The notes beneath the pieces were generated by a model that saw only the letters and a program-made list of their open reading frames with translations, was not told the origin of the DNA and made no database searches. From positions 1-11,381 of the forward strand of contig JAZLIW010000190.1 in assembly GCA_045617585.1 (NCBI GenBank): DNA of 11,381 nucleotides. The letters run 5' to 3'. This DNA is from CAKRZE01 sp045617585. GTDB taxonomy: Bacteria > Bacillota > Clostridia > Oscillospirales > CAG-272. Of the stretch, positions 1 through 9,600 are shown piece by piece; position 1 is the first letter of the stretch; each line of letters starts with the position of its first letter. A program made the translations under genes and the position numbers.

Positions 1-84
1 CTGTATTGTTGATCATTGCTAAATATACTGACAAATATGAACGTAAAAAAGGCACAAATCAAAAGCTGTAATTGAAAAGAATGA

Positions 85-215
85 TTGTGCTATTTCGTAT
101 GACTTAAAAGCACGAATTGTGCTATTTGGTTGTGATAAGCAGAAAAAACGGATATTACGGAAACATCCCCGTAAAGCCCGATTTTTACGGCAAAAACCAT
201 TTGTGCTATTTCGTA
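85..215 (+). repeat. Three direct copies of a 15-base motif
   Basis: The motif TTGTGCTATTTCGTA occurs exactly at 85-99 and 201-215, and with three changes at its 3' end at 117-131 (TTGTGCTATTTGGTT). The shared core is 11 bases. The start-to-start distances are 32 and 84 bases, close to 3 and 8 turns of B-DNA, so all copies would face the same side of the helix. An inverted 8-base match to the copy-3 edge (GCACAAAT) lies at 52-59. The copies are in AT-rich DNA without a convincing gene. They could be binding sites of an unknown regulator or remnants of a dispersed repeat. The repeats are directly visible; any role is inference. Confidence 0.7.
169..190. other. Small hairpin-forming inverted repeat
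   Basis: CCGTAAA (169-175) and TTTACGG (184-190) are perfect inverted repeats around an 8-base loop. Neither strand has a T-run after the stem, so it is not a normal intrinsic terminator. It lies between the second and third copies of the 15-base repeat and may be part of an untranslated RNA or 3' UTR from outside the window. Function unknown. Confidence 0.4.
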
Positions 216-230
216 GTATAATCACAAAAG

Positions 231-259
231 AAAGCCTGGTCCGATAAGACCGGGTTTTT
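231..259 (+). terminator. Rho-independent terminator
   Basis: The left arm 231-241 (AAAGCCTGGTC) pairs with 248-258 around a 6-base loop (CGATAA), with two G-T wobbles. The stem ends in the T-run TTTTT at 255-259. The A-rich left flank gives a T-rich run on the minus strand, so weak bidirectional action is possible. No gene visible here reads into it, so it should belong to a plus-strand transcript that begins before the window or within 1-230. It separates that transcription from the promoter at 396-424. Confidence 0.75.
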
Positions 260-282
260 CGTTTGTTGGAATCTTTGTACTG

Positions 283-331
283 TACCTGAATCCGCGGCTG
301 CGGGTATATTGCAAATATCGCTTTTCAGGTA
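283..331. other. Inverted repeat with two inner hairpins
   Basis: TACCTGAA (283-290) and TTCAGGTA (324-331) are perfect 8-base inverted repeats. The enclosed 33 bases hold two further hairpins: CCGC/GCGG around GGCT (292-303), and ATATT/AATAT around GCA (306-318). Together they could form a three-way junction in RNA or a cruciform-like DNA site. The element lies after the terminator and about 65 bases before the -35 box, so a transcript from the promoter at 396-424 would not contain it. It may be an upstream regulatory DNA site or part of an unidentified RNA. The pairing is visible; the function is unknown. Confidence 0.35.
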
Positions 332-395
332 ATCGGTTGGTGCAATCGTTCCGCATGAAAATGAAAGATGAATTGTAAATTATTTCATAAAGGTA

Positions 396-424
396 TTGAA
401 AAATGGATACAGATGATATATAAT
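396..424 (+). promoter_or_regulatory. SigA-type promoter of the giant gene
   Basis: The -35 box TTGAAA (396-401) and the -10 box TATAAT (419-424) are separated by exactly 17 bases, nearly the sigma-70/SigA consensus. Transcription should start near 431, giving a leader of about 53 bases to the ATG at 484. It is the only well-spaced promoter I find before the large gene. No promoter is evident before the small downstream gene, so both genes probably depend on it. Confidence 0.85.
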
Positions 425-435
425 CAATCTGTATC
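406..435. promoter_or_regulatory. Operator-like palindrome centred on the -10 box
   Basis: GATACAGAT (406-414) and ATCTGTATC (427-435) form a perfect 9-base inverted repeat with a 12-base spacer. The half-sites are 21 bases apart start to start, two helical turns, and the dyad centre falls inside TATAAT. With one bulged base the symmetry extends inward (TGAT 414-417, ATCA 423-426). A symmetric site covering the -10 box and start point is the usual layout for repression by a dimeric or tetrameric helix-turn-helix protein. The regulator is not encoded here and I do not recognise the operator family. Confidence 0.6.
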
Positions 436-454
436 GTTATAATATTGTATAGTG

Positions 455-473
455 CCGTTTTTTGCTGAAACGG
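455..473 (+). promoter_or_regulatory. 5'-UTR hairpin before the giant gene
   Basis: CCGTTT (455-460) pairs perfectly with AAACGG (468-473), leaving a 7-base loop. It ends 10 bases before the ATG at 484, in a leader that otherwise has only a weak Shine-Dalgarno match. It could influence translation or mRNA stability. It is too small and AT-rich, and lacks a following T-run, to be a convincing terminator. Confidence 0.35.
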
Positions 474-483
474 GACTTACGGT

Positions 484-657
484 ATGAAAGGATCAAAAGC
501 AATTCTAAAGAAAGGTCAGGGTGAAACTTTGGAAAACACGAAGAACACCAACACGAAACCCCGGTCCGTCGGAAGAAGTCTGAGAAGCCTTCTGGCTCTG
601 TTTCTTTCGATGATCATGGTCGTTTCTTCGATCCCGGTGCAGGCGTTTGCTTTTGCG
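484..657 (+). other. Signal peptide of the giant protein
   Basis: Residues 26-34 are basic (K-P-R...R...R). Residues 36-52 form a hydrophobic core (L-L-A-L-F-L-S-M-I-M-V-V and on). Two A-x-A cleavage sites follow, after Ala56 (A-F-A) or Ala58 (A-F-A before Gly59). This is a Sec-type, signal peptidase I signal; there is no lipobox cysteine. The n-region is long when counted from ATG 484 and more typical when counted from TTG 529. Confidence 0.88.
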
Positions 658-3600
658 GGCTCGGACAACGAACGTGATGATTTGGCACCTGCGTTTACGC
701 AGGAAGCGATCGACCTGATGCAGGAAGTCTGCGGCGACGGGTACAACGCCGAAGATGTCCTGACTGCGCTCTATCTGATGGGTGCGGTCGACAGGAACGG
801 CATGCCGATCCTGGAAAACACATTCCGTGTGAACGGAAAGAACGTTACCGCAGACGAACTGCGCGCGATGGCAAACAGCCATCTGACCGACAAGGAAGAC
901 GAGACCGTCGAGGTGGACGGGGAAGTCTTCACCTGGAGTCAGATCCGCAGCTTGTTTGCGATCAGCGACATGAACGCCTACGTGACTGCCGCAAAGGATA
1001 TGGGCATCGCGCTGAACGACGAAGCTCACATCGAGATCGCGAACAGCCTGATCAAATGGCTCGCGACCGGCGGCGAAAACGGTGATGATGGTGACGAAGA
1101 CGGTTGGCACAAGGTCACCCACGTCGACCATTACGGTACGCTGGAGATCGGGAAAAACACCGGCGCTTTTACCAGCTCCGCACCGGTCAATCCGAACCTG
1201 TATTATAGGGTATGGGATGATGAAACGTCGAGCTACGTGGCGACCAATACTCGATTTACCCCTTCCGCAAAGTATAAGTATAACAATCAGGACGTAACTT
1301 TTGGTTCTACTTCTTCATATACTACTCTGGAAGACATGGTGGCTTCGAGAAGCACGCCGACGCAGGCGAACCGACTGTGGTTCCCGACATTTCCGAAAGA
1401 CGCGACATTCTATGCGGCGGACGGTCGGGAAGCAACGCTGTACATTAAGGATGGCGATACGACTAGCCTGTACAGCGGAGAATACGGAGAAATGACCTCT
1501 CTTTCCTTCTTCGTGCATCTGGATCAGGCACTTGTTTCGAGCGGATATGTGCCCGAACAGGTGAAGATCATCCTGCACTCGGCTTCCGAGGAAGCGATCG
1601 AGACGATCGACGTCGGGACCGCAACGGCTTCGTTCTATTATGCGACGTATAATAGTTCGCCCAGACTTACCAGCAATAAACTCTCCTTTGAAGAGGTCAG
1701 TTCGCGTGTTATTACCGACGAGGACGTGGCTGCGATGCTTGGAGACGGTCTGGAAGTCTGCGTCATAGATATGGAAGAATACCGCGAAAACGTAATCAAC
1801 AGCGTCTATCTGGATTTTATTCTTCGTGCTTCCGATGACAAAGAAAACAGTGATGCGTATTTCCTCCCTGAGGACCTGTACTTCACCTTTGAAGTGATCG
1901 GTGAAAAGGTCGCTCCCGCTGCCACGAATTATAACACCCGTCTGTGGGTTACTCCCGTGGAAGGCACGGAAGATACGTACCAACTGGACTATGATGCAAA
2001 CCCGGATATTATTGATACGGCGGACCTCGGATACCGTATTTCTTCCTGGTCCCGTAATATTACGCTGGAAAACTCTCCTTATCTGAAAACCGTTCAGCGC
2101 AAGGATTATGAGGGAAACACCTACGACGCGTATTATATCGATCTGTACGACAACGTTGAATTTATCTCGGATTATGTGTTGAATGGCAACAGATCGACCG
2201 ATATCCTGAACAAAGCCAATATGGATATGGGCGACGTCGGCCGCCTTTTCCTCGATCACGTCGACGGAACGGAGTACACGCTCGACGCGTATCGCACCTC
2301 CATGAATTTCAATGATGATCTTTGGGCTTACGCGCTCAAGCAGGATCAGGTTTACGACGTTCCTGATTCCGTGATCAGACATTCTCTGACCTATTCCTTT
2401 ATCGACTACCCGCGTTATATCCCGAATTTCAGCAAGAAGCACGGGAATCTGAAGGTGGGCACTCTGTCGGTCAGCGCCGGCAGCGCTTCGCAGTCTGTTA
2501 CCTTTAACGAAACTTCTGTCTACTCCCACAACCCGCCTCCGACGCTCCTTTGGGATTCCGCTTCCAACACGCTGACCTCGTTCAGCGATTACGGACGGAA
2601 TACCGTAGAGAACGTGGAATCTCTGACCGTCAACTATTCTTCGGACGGACGCGCGGTTCTGGTCCAGTCCCGCTTCCTCAACTTCCTCCGTCGCGGATAT
2701 GAGGCACTGTACGACGGAAGCGTCTCTTATAAGAATTACCTCGAGACCGATTACGTGATCTCGCAGTATGCCGTTTACAACAAGGATAACGGCACGGAAT
2801 ATCCGCATTATTTCTTCATGTACGATTCGTCGAATCCCAGTGCAGAGGTGAATCTGCACGTGACGGGTCCTGCGATGACCTATTATCCCGGCGACGTGAT
2901 CCCGCTCGTTGTCCGCAATGACAACGGCGTGTTCGGTTATCCCGAGGGTGACACGGACGCCGAACGTAAGGAATGGGCGAGTGAATTTCGCCTGACTGTC
3001 AACGGCAGATCGCTTGAGCCTGCCGAAATGACATTCCGGAAGGGCGACGACGGAACGTACGGCGTCGATATGCTCGTCTTCCTCTACGAGGTCGGCGAGT
3101 TTGAAGCAGGCCGGATCGACTTTGAGATCGGTCACATCAAGCTTTCTTTCGATGATGAGTCCTATAACGTTCTCAGCGGTCTTGATGATGACGACAACAT
3201 CACGATGATGACGCCGGACTGGAGAGCCATTCTTCTGATCGACGATTTCGAACTCGTGACGGAGGATGGGAATACTTATCTTGAGTTCCCGATCCGCTCC
3301 GATCTGACGCTTGCCGAGACCGAGGTACTTTACAACCAGCTCAACACCTGGACCCGGACCGGTCTGGACCCCATCAAGAATATGTACGCGCTCTTCGACA
3401 TGACGGGTCATCCGAACAGTGCCGAACGTACGCCGCTTACCGTGAAGACGGAGGAGATCGACGGGGCAGAGATCTATACCGCCGTACGCATCCAGCTTCC
3501 CTCCATTGAGGAGAACGGCGGCGATCCCATGCTCTTCGTCCGTATTTACGACGGAGTGCAGCTCCCCGACGCGTACTTTAAGGACTACAACGGCGGTATC

Positions 3601-6600
3601 ATCATTGACGGTTATCCCACCGTCGGACTCGTAGACGTGGACGGAGTATCAACGAAGGGTCACGTTGACGGCTTTGAGGTCTCCGATCCGCTGTACCGTC
3701 CGCTGACGACCATCGTGGTCCGTCTCCCCGAAACCACCTACTTCGAGGATGAATCCGATTTCACTCTGATTTACAACGAGGAATGGGCAGAATGGGCAAG
3801 CGGTCTGAAATACCGCGTCTACAAGAAGGAAGGCAAGCCCGCCATTGCTCTTTCCTATAATTTCTCTTCTACGAATGACGAGGGCGCAGCCTATACCTAT
3901 ACCGGTGCGCAGAGCTTCAGCTGGTCGTCCAGCAATGAAAGCATTGCGATGATCGAGAACACGGTGATCGACGGCAAGACCATCGGTATCGTGATCCCGA
4001 CCGGCATCACCGGCACCGTTACCTTTACTCTGACGGCTTATAACGGCGACGATCCCACGAGCTCCGCTGCGGTCCACCGCATCGAGATCGAGTCGCTGGA
4101 AATGACGGTTGTTGAGGACAGCCCGGAAGCATATATCGAGATCCCCGAGCTGCTGACGCCCGTGATTGTCCGCAGAAACGAAGCGGCGTCCATCTCGTTC
4201 GCTTCCAACGTGCAGCAGGCGAACGCGCTCGGCGGTCAGGATTCGACCGACTTCACGCTGAACGTCTACGAAGCAGAGGCTTCCGGCGGCGTTCTGGTCA
4301 AGTCTTCCGACACGCCCGTTTATACGAAGACCGTGACCGCGACGACGGAGAACCCCGTCTGCTCGATCCGCGTCCCCGAAGATATCTTTGATATTGTTTC
4401 TCCTCTCGGCTCCGAGAGCTATCTTGCAGAGGTCTCCGCGGTCTGCACGAACGAGGAAAAACTTCCCGAAGGAAATACCGACGGCAAGCTCCTTGCAACT
4501 GTGCCGATCAAGGTCAAGAACTATCCGATCCGCCTGACGCTCACCTCCGAGGACAATATCTATATGCTCGGCGGCGACATCTATACGGCGGCATGGACGG
4601 TCGAAAACGCGAACGACTCCTACGACTGGAGATACTACGTGACCGACGAGCTCGGCAACGTCATCAGCGAATACAGCAGCGCCGGCACCGGTACCTTTGA
4701 TAAGAAGACGCTGGTCTTCACGGCACCCGAAGTGACCGACGTTCTCAAGCGCACCTACACGCTGACCGTCGCGGCAGGCAACAACCTTGCCGAAGAGGGC
4801 TGGACCCTTGCGACGAAGACCCTTTACGTCTATAACAGAGACGCGCTCGACATCCTCGTGAACGGCGTTGAAAACAAGGTCGTCGTCAGCGACGACGGCG
4901 ACGTCATTACGATGGACAGCCGCGCATGGCTGAGCCAGTACCTGAGTGAGGACGGCAAGACCGTCGTTCTCGGCGACAGTTCCATCGGCTTCGGCGAGCT
5001 CCAGACCGATACCCACCTCGACGCGGCGATCAGCCTGAACTACGGCGATTACTCCTGGGGTCTGATCTCCGACGCGATCGAATGGGTCGTGACGGACGAA
5101 GACGGAACGGATCCGATCGATCTGTATTACAGCAAGATGGGCATCTTCTCCGATACCTCGACCTCCGGTCTTTCCAACTATCTGCCCACGACCGACTTCC
5201 GTCTGATCGCGGTCAGAGACGGTGAAGTGACGATCACCGCGAGACACGCCCGCTCCGGTCTCTCTTCCTCCGTGAAGGTGAACGTGGACGTGCTCGACCA
5301 CGAACTCATTCTGTTCCAGTTCTATCCGGCGGCGGTGACCTATCTTACCTACACGCTGACGGACGGAACGGAAGTCACCGTTGCCTCCGAGGCAAACGGT
5401 CAGCTTGCCCTCTACGAGGCGGCGGGCATTGACGATTCCACGCGTCTCTACGTGAGATCCGAATACAACGGCAGCGAATACGTCGGTATGACGACGATGA
5501 GCGAGATGAAGAGCGGCGAGAAAAACGCGGCAAACGGCAAGACCTACCCCGTCAACCTCGTCAAGCTTCAGAAGCCTGCCGAAGTACGCTTCTTCTTCAA
5601 CGACGCGGAAGGCAGCCCGGTCACCGGTGACTTCACCGTCCGTGGCGGCGTTTACTACAACGGCGAATACGTCGCGGCTGCCGACCTGTTCAACAGTTCC
5701 AACAAGAGCGACGCGAACATCGGCGATCCCGACGTTTCCAACGGTCTGGAAGACCAGACTTACACGTCGGACGTCAACGGCATGATCTCCATCTTCTTCA
5801 ACATGGAGCAGTTTACGGCGAGCGGCGAGATCAATTACGCAAGACCTCTTCTCTACATCTTTGAGGTCCGTGCGGAAGGCTACCGCCCCGAGATCCTGGT
5901 CGTCAATCCTTACATGGAATCGACCAAGGTCATCGGTCTGACGGAGATCACGGCTGAGGAAGAAGAAAAGCCTTTCCTGATCGACGTTACCGCCGAGACC
6001 TATTACGACGGGCATTACAACGGCGACCTTACGATCGAGAGCACGACCGTCAACATCGGTCCGAACCTCCAGAACCGTCACATCGTTCTCGCGTCCGAGA
6101 CGTTCCTGTGGGGCCTGACCGATCTGATCGATCGCACCTCCGGCGTTTCAGTGGTCATTACGGAGCCCGGTTCCCAGTTCTATACCGATGAAGGCACGAC
6201 GACGCTGCTCGGCGACGGCGCGACCGAAGACTACCAGACCTACCGCTTCTGGTGCTATCCTTTCTCCTCCTTCGCGATCTGCGATACGGAGATCGTTGAG
6301 AAACCCGATACGCTTGATTGGGTCGAGGAAAAGACTCCCGTTCCGATGGACCTGGTCCTCTTCGACGCCGCGGGCGAGGAAGTGGCAAACTTCCCGTTCA
6401 AGTACGCTCTGTATAAGAGCTACGAGGCGGAAGAACCCGTTGAGAACGAAAACTCCGAGCTGAAGGCAAAGGAGCAGGCTGAAAAGATCAAGGAGGTCAC
6501 CGAGGACTTCGGTCTCGGCACGCTCCTTCCCGGCGGCGATATCCTTGAAAAGGGTATGACCCTCCTGACCAGCTGCGCTTCCGGCGGCGACTACGGCGTC

Positions 6601-9600
6601 CACTTCCAGTTCTGCCCGACTGCTGACCCGGCGACCTATTATATCATGATCACGCTCAGCAATGAAGAGCCCGAGGCGGACGACGACGATCCCAAAGAAA
6701 AGGAAAAGAAAGAAAGAGAAGAAAAATACGGTAAGATCGAGCTGGAGTACGGAGATATCCAGAACTACGGTCAGGAGATCATCGCGGCTATGCGCGGTTC
6801 TCAGGTCTATACCCGTGACTTCTCTTCCCAGAAGAAGGGTATCCAGGACGTCTTCAACAAGGAACTCGACGACATTTACGAGGTCGGTTCCGAGAAGAAG
6901 AAGGAAGACAAAAAAGACGACGACGATGACGAGGATCATTCCAAGATCCTGATCGGCGGCACCTTGATGGCGTGCGCTAAGTACAACGTGTATCAGGACG
7001 ACTGGAATATCGATATCGTCGGCGGCGGCGTCGATCTCAAGTTCATTTACGAAAACGAATGGCACAAGAACTTGATCATCGGCTGGTGGCCCGTCACGCT
7101 CTCCTTCGGCGTGAAGGCGGAGATCGGCGGCGGTATCAGCGGACGCACCGTGCACATCCCTGAAGATCCCTATGAAGACCATCAGGTGCTCTACTCCGCG
7201 TTCGTCGGCGGTGAGCTCGAGGGCTTCGCAGGTCTCGGCTTCGATCTCGGTATCGTGACCGCAAAGATCGGCTTCTACGGAACGTTCGGCGTGCGCGCCG
7301 ATCTGCAGACTCTGATGTCACGCGGCAATACCTATTTCGGCGCAAACTTCAACCTCAAGGGCGAGGTCGGAATCAAGGCCAAATTCAAGGCATTGGTCGC
7401 GACTTACGAATACGAGATCTGCTCCTTTGCCCATATCGGCAAAGATAAGGACAAGGGCGTGGACTACCCGAAGGGCAGTTACGAAACGATCCAGAAATAC
7501 TGGACCGGCAAGGACGACGACGGCAACCGTTATCTGGCGGTCGCTACGTCCGAGGGTACGCAGTACGCCATCACCAGGATGGCGATGACTCCCGCATACC
7601 TTGCACCCGCGACCCAGCCCGGCTACACCTTCCTGAAGACCTTCGGCGACGGGGAAGAGCTCGAAGAGATCCACTTCTCCGACGACGGCAAGAAGATCTT
7701 CTATCTGGACGACGGCGTCGCGTTCATTGCGACTGCGGCAGGGATCACGGAAGGCGCGATCTCTCCCGACGAGGAGAACGACTACGGTCAGTTCTACCTT
7801 GACGCTGCCGGCTCGAACGGCAATTACGCGGCAGTCTGGGTCACTCAGACGCAGCCCGACGTCTATGACGACTACTACGAAGCAACTCCCGCAGACCTCG
7901 CCGCGGCGCTGAACTCCACCGAGATCACGGCGGCGATCTGCAAGGACGGCGTGTGGACGACCACGCGTCTGACCGACAATACCGCACCTGACGTCGCACC
8001 GACCGTTGCCGTCTCCGAAGACGGGAAATACGTCGTCGTCGCATGGCGCAGCGTTTACAACTCCAATCCCGACGCTCCGCTGACCTTCGACGTGGACGAC
8101 AACCTCGTCTTCCGTGTCTGGAACAGCGAGACCGAGACCTGGTCCGATCCGCAGACCGCTTTCAACGGCATCGCGAACGGCTCGATCTACGCGCTTGACT
8201 CCGCCGTCTTCAACAACGGCAGCGTCCTCCTTGCGTACAACGTCCAGACTCCCGTCTCCGAGGAGACCGAGAACGGACTCGAAGCGTTCTACACCTTCCT
8301 TGAAAACACGGCTGACGGTATGACCAATACCACGGTCCGCGCTTCCGAGAACAAGGTCATCGATTCCAACGCACAGCTTCTCAAGATCACCGAAGACGAT
8401 GAGGAATACGTCGTCCTCGGCTGGTACAACGGCGACGAAAAGGGCGATATCTGCCTGCGCGTCTTCGACGATGAAGGTAATATCGACGAAACCTATCCTT
8501 CCTCCATCGCGGCAATGAGTGACGTCCGCATCGGTGAGATCTTCCGTCTCGCGGGTTCCTCCAAGGATAACCTCGTGATCGGTTGGATCAACGCCAAGAA
8601 GGCAGACGGCGCGGACGTTGCGTCCGCTGACCTCTGCGCAGTCCGCGTTTATTCCGCGGCTGACGGCAGCTACCTCGTTGCTCCCACGCAGACTCTCGCG
8701 GAATCCTCCGCATCCTGCGCTGTTGACGACTTCGCTCTGTTCGCGGAAGGCATCAAAGTCACCGCGATCCTTTCCGAGACCGATTACAGCGACGGTGAGA
8801 CCAAGGTCGCGGCGTCCTTCACGCTCGAAGACATGGTCAGACCCGAGCTGTACGAGACGGAAGAAGCGTACAACGACGCGGTCGCGATGTTCAACGATCT
8901 GTATCCTACCGGTGTCTGCACCGTGGAGGTCCCCGTCGGATACTACAAGGCTGATCTTGTAGAGGCTGAATTCAAAAATGAGATCACCGTCGAAAAGATC
9001 CGCTATAACCAGAACACCGTAGCCCCCTTCTTCAATGTTCCCGTTCAGTTCACGGTGAAGAACTCCGGTTACACGCCTATTGACTCCCTGACCGTCAACG
9101 GCGAGACCTTTACCGGTCTGAATCTTATCCCCGGCGCTACTACGAAGATCACCGTCAATTACGAAATGGACGGCGCCGCGCACGATGACGATTACGTTAT
9201 CAGCGTTCCCGGCGACCTCGGCTTTGAAGCAGTGGCGGATACGATTCACTTCAACACGCCCGAGATTCTGATCAAGGATTCCAGACAGACCAAGGCAGAG
9301 AACGGCACGCGTACGTTTGTGATCCGCCTCGGCAACGCGAATATGGTCCCTGCCGCTACCGCGGACAGATCCTATCTCGTTACGCTCTGCTCCGATTCCG
9401 CCTGCGCATACCCCATTTCCGACAGCATCCTTCTGACCGATGATCAGATCAGCCTGCTTGACGACGGCGCGGCAGTCGTTCCGTTCACGTTCGACGTGCA
9501 GGAACTGATGAAGGATCTCGGCATGGAAGGCTCGGAGATCCCCGCCAGCGGTCTGCCGGTCTTCGTCAGAGTCGACACCCTCGACGGGGACAACAACGTC

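Noticed and set aside
85..215. CRISPR array
   Set aside because: The repeats are only 15 bases, spacing is irregular (32 and 84), and the third base block of copy 2 diverges; no regular spacers are present.
19..225. Minus-strand 68-codon frame in the upstream region
   Set aside because: It covers the direct repeats and hairpin, its product is low-complexity and Phe/Cys-rich, and I see no ribosome binding site. It is explained by AT-rich noncoding DNA.
438..443. Second TATAAT as an alternative -10 box
   Set aside because: No reasonable -35 box lies 16-18 bases upstream (GATATA at the 17-base position), and the promoter at 396-424 is far better.
502..504. ATT start codon after AAAGGA (487-492)
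   Set aside because: The spacing is good but ATT starts are extremely rare; ATG 484 and TTG 529 are more economical.
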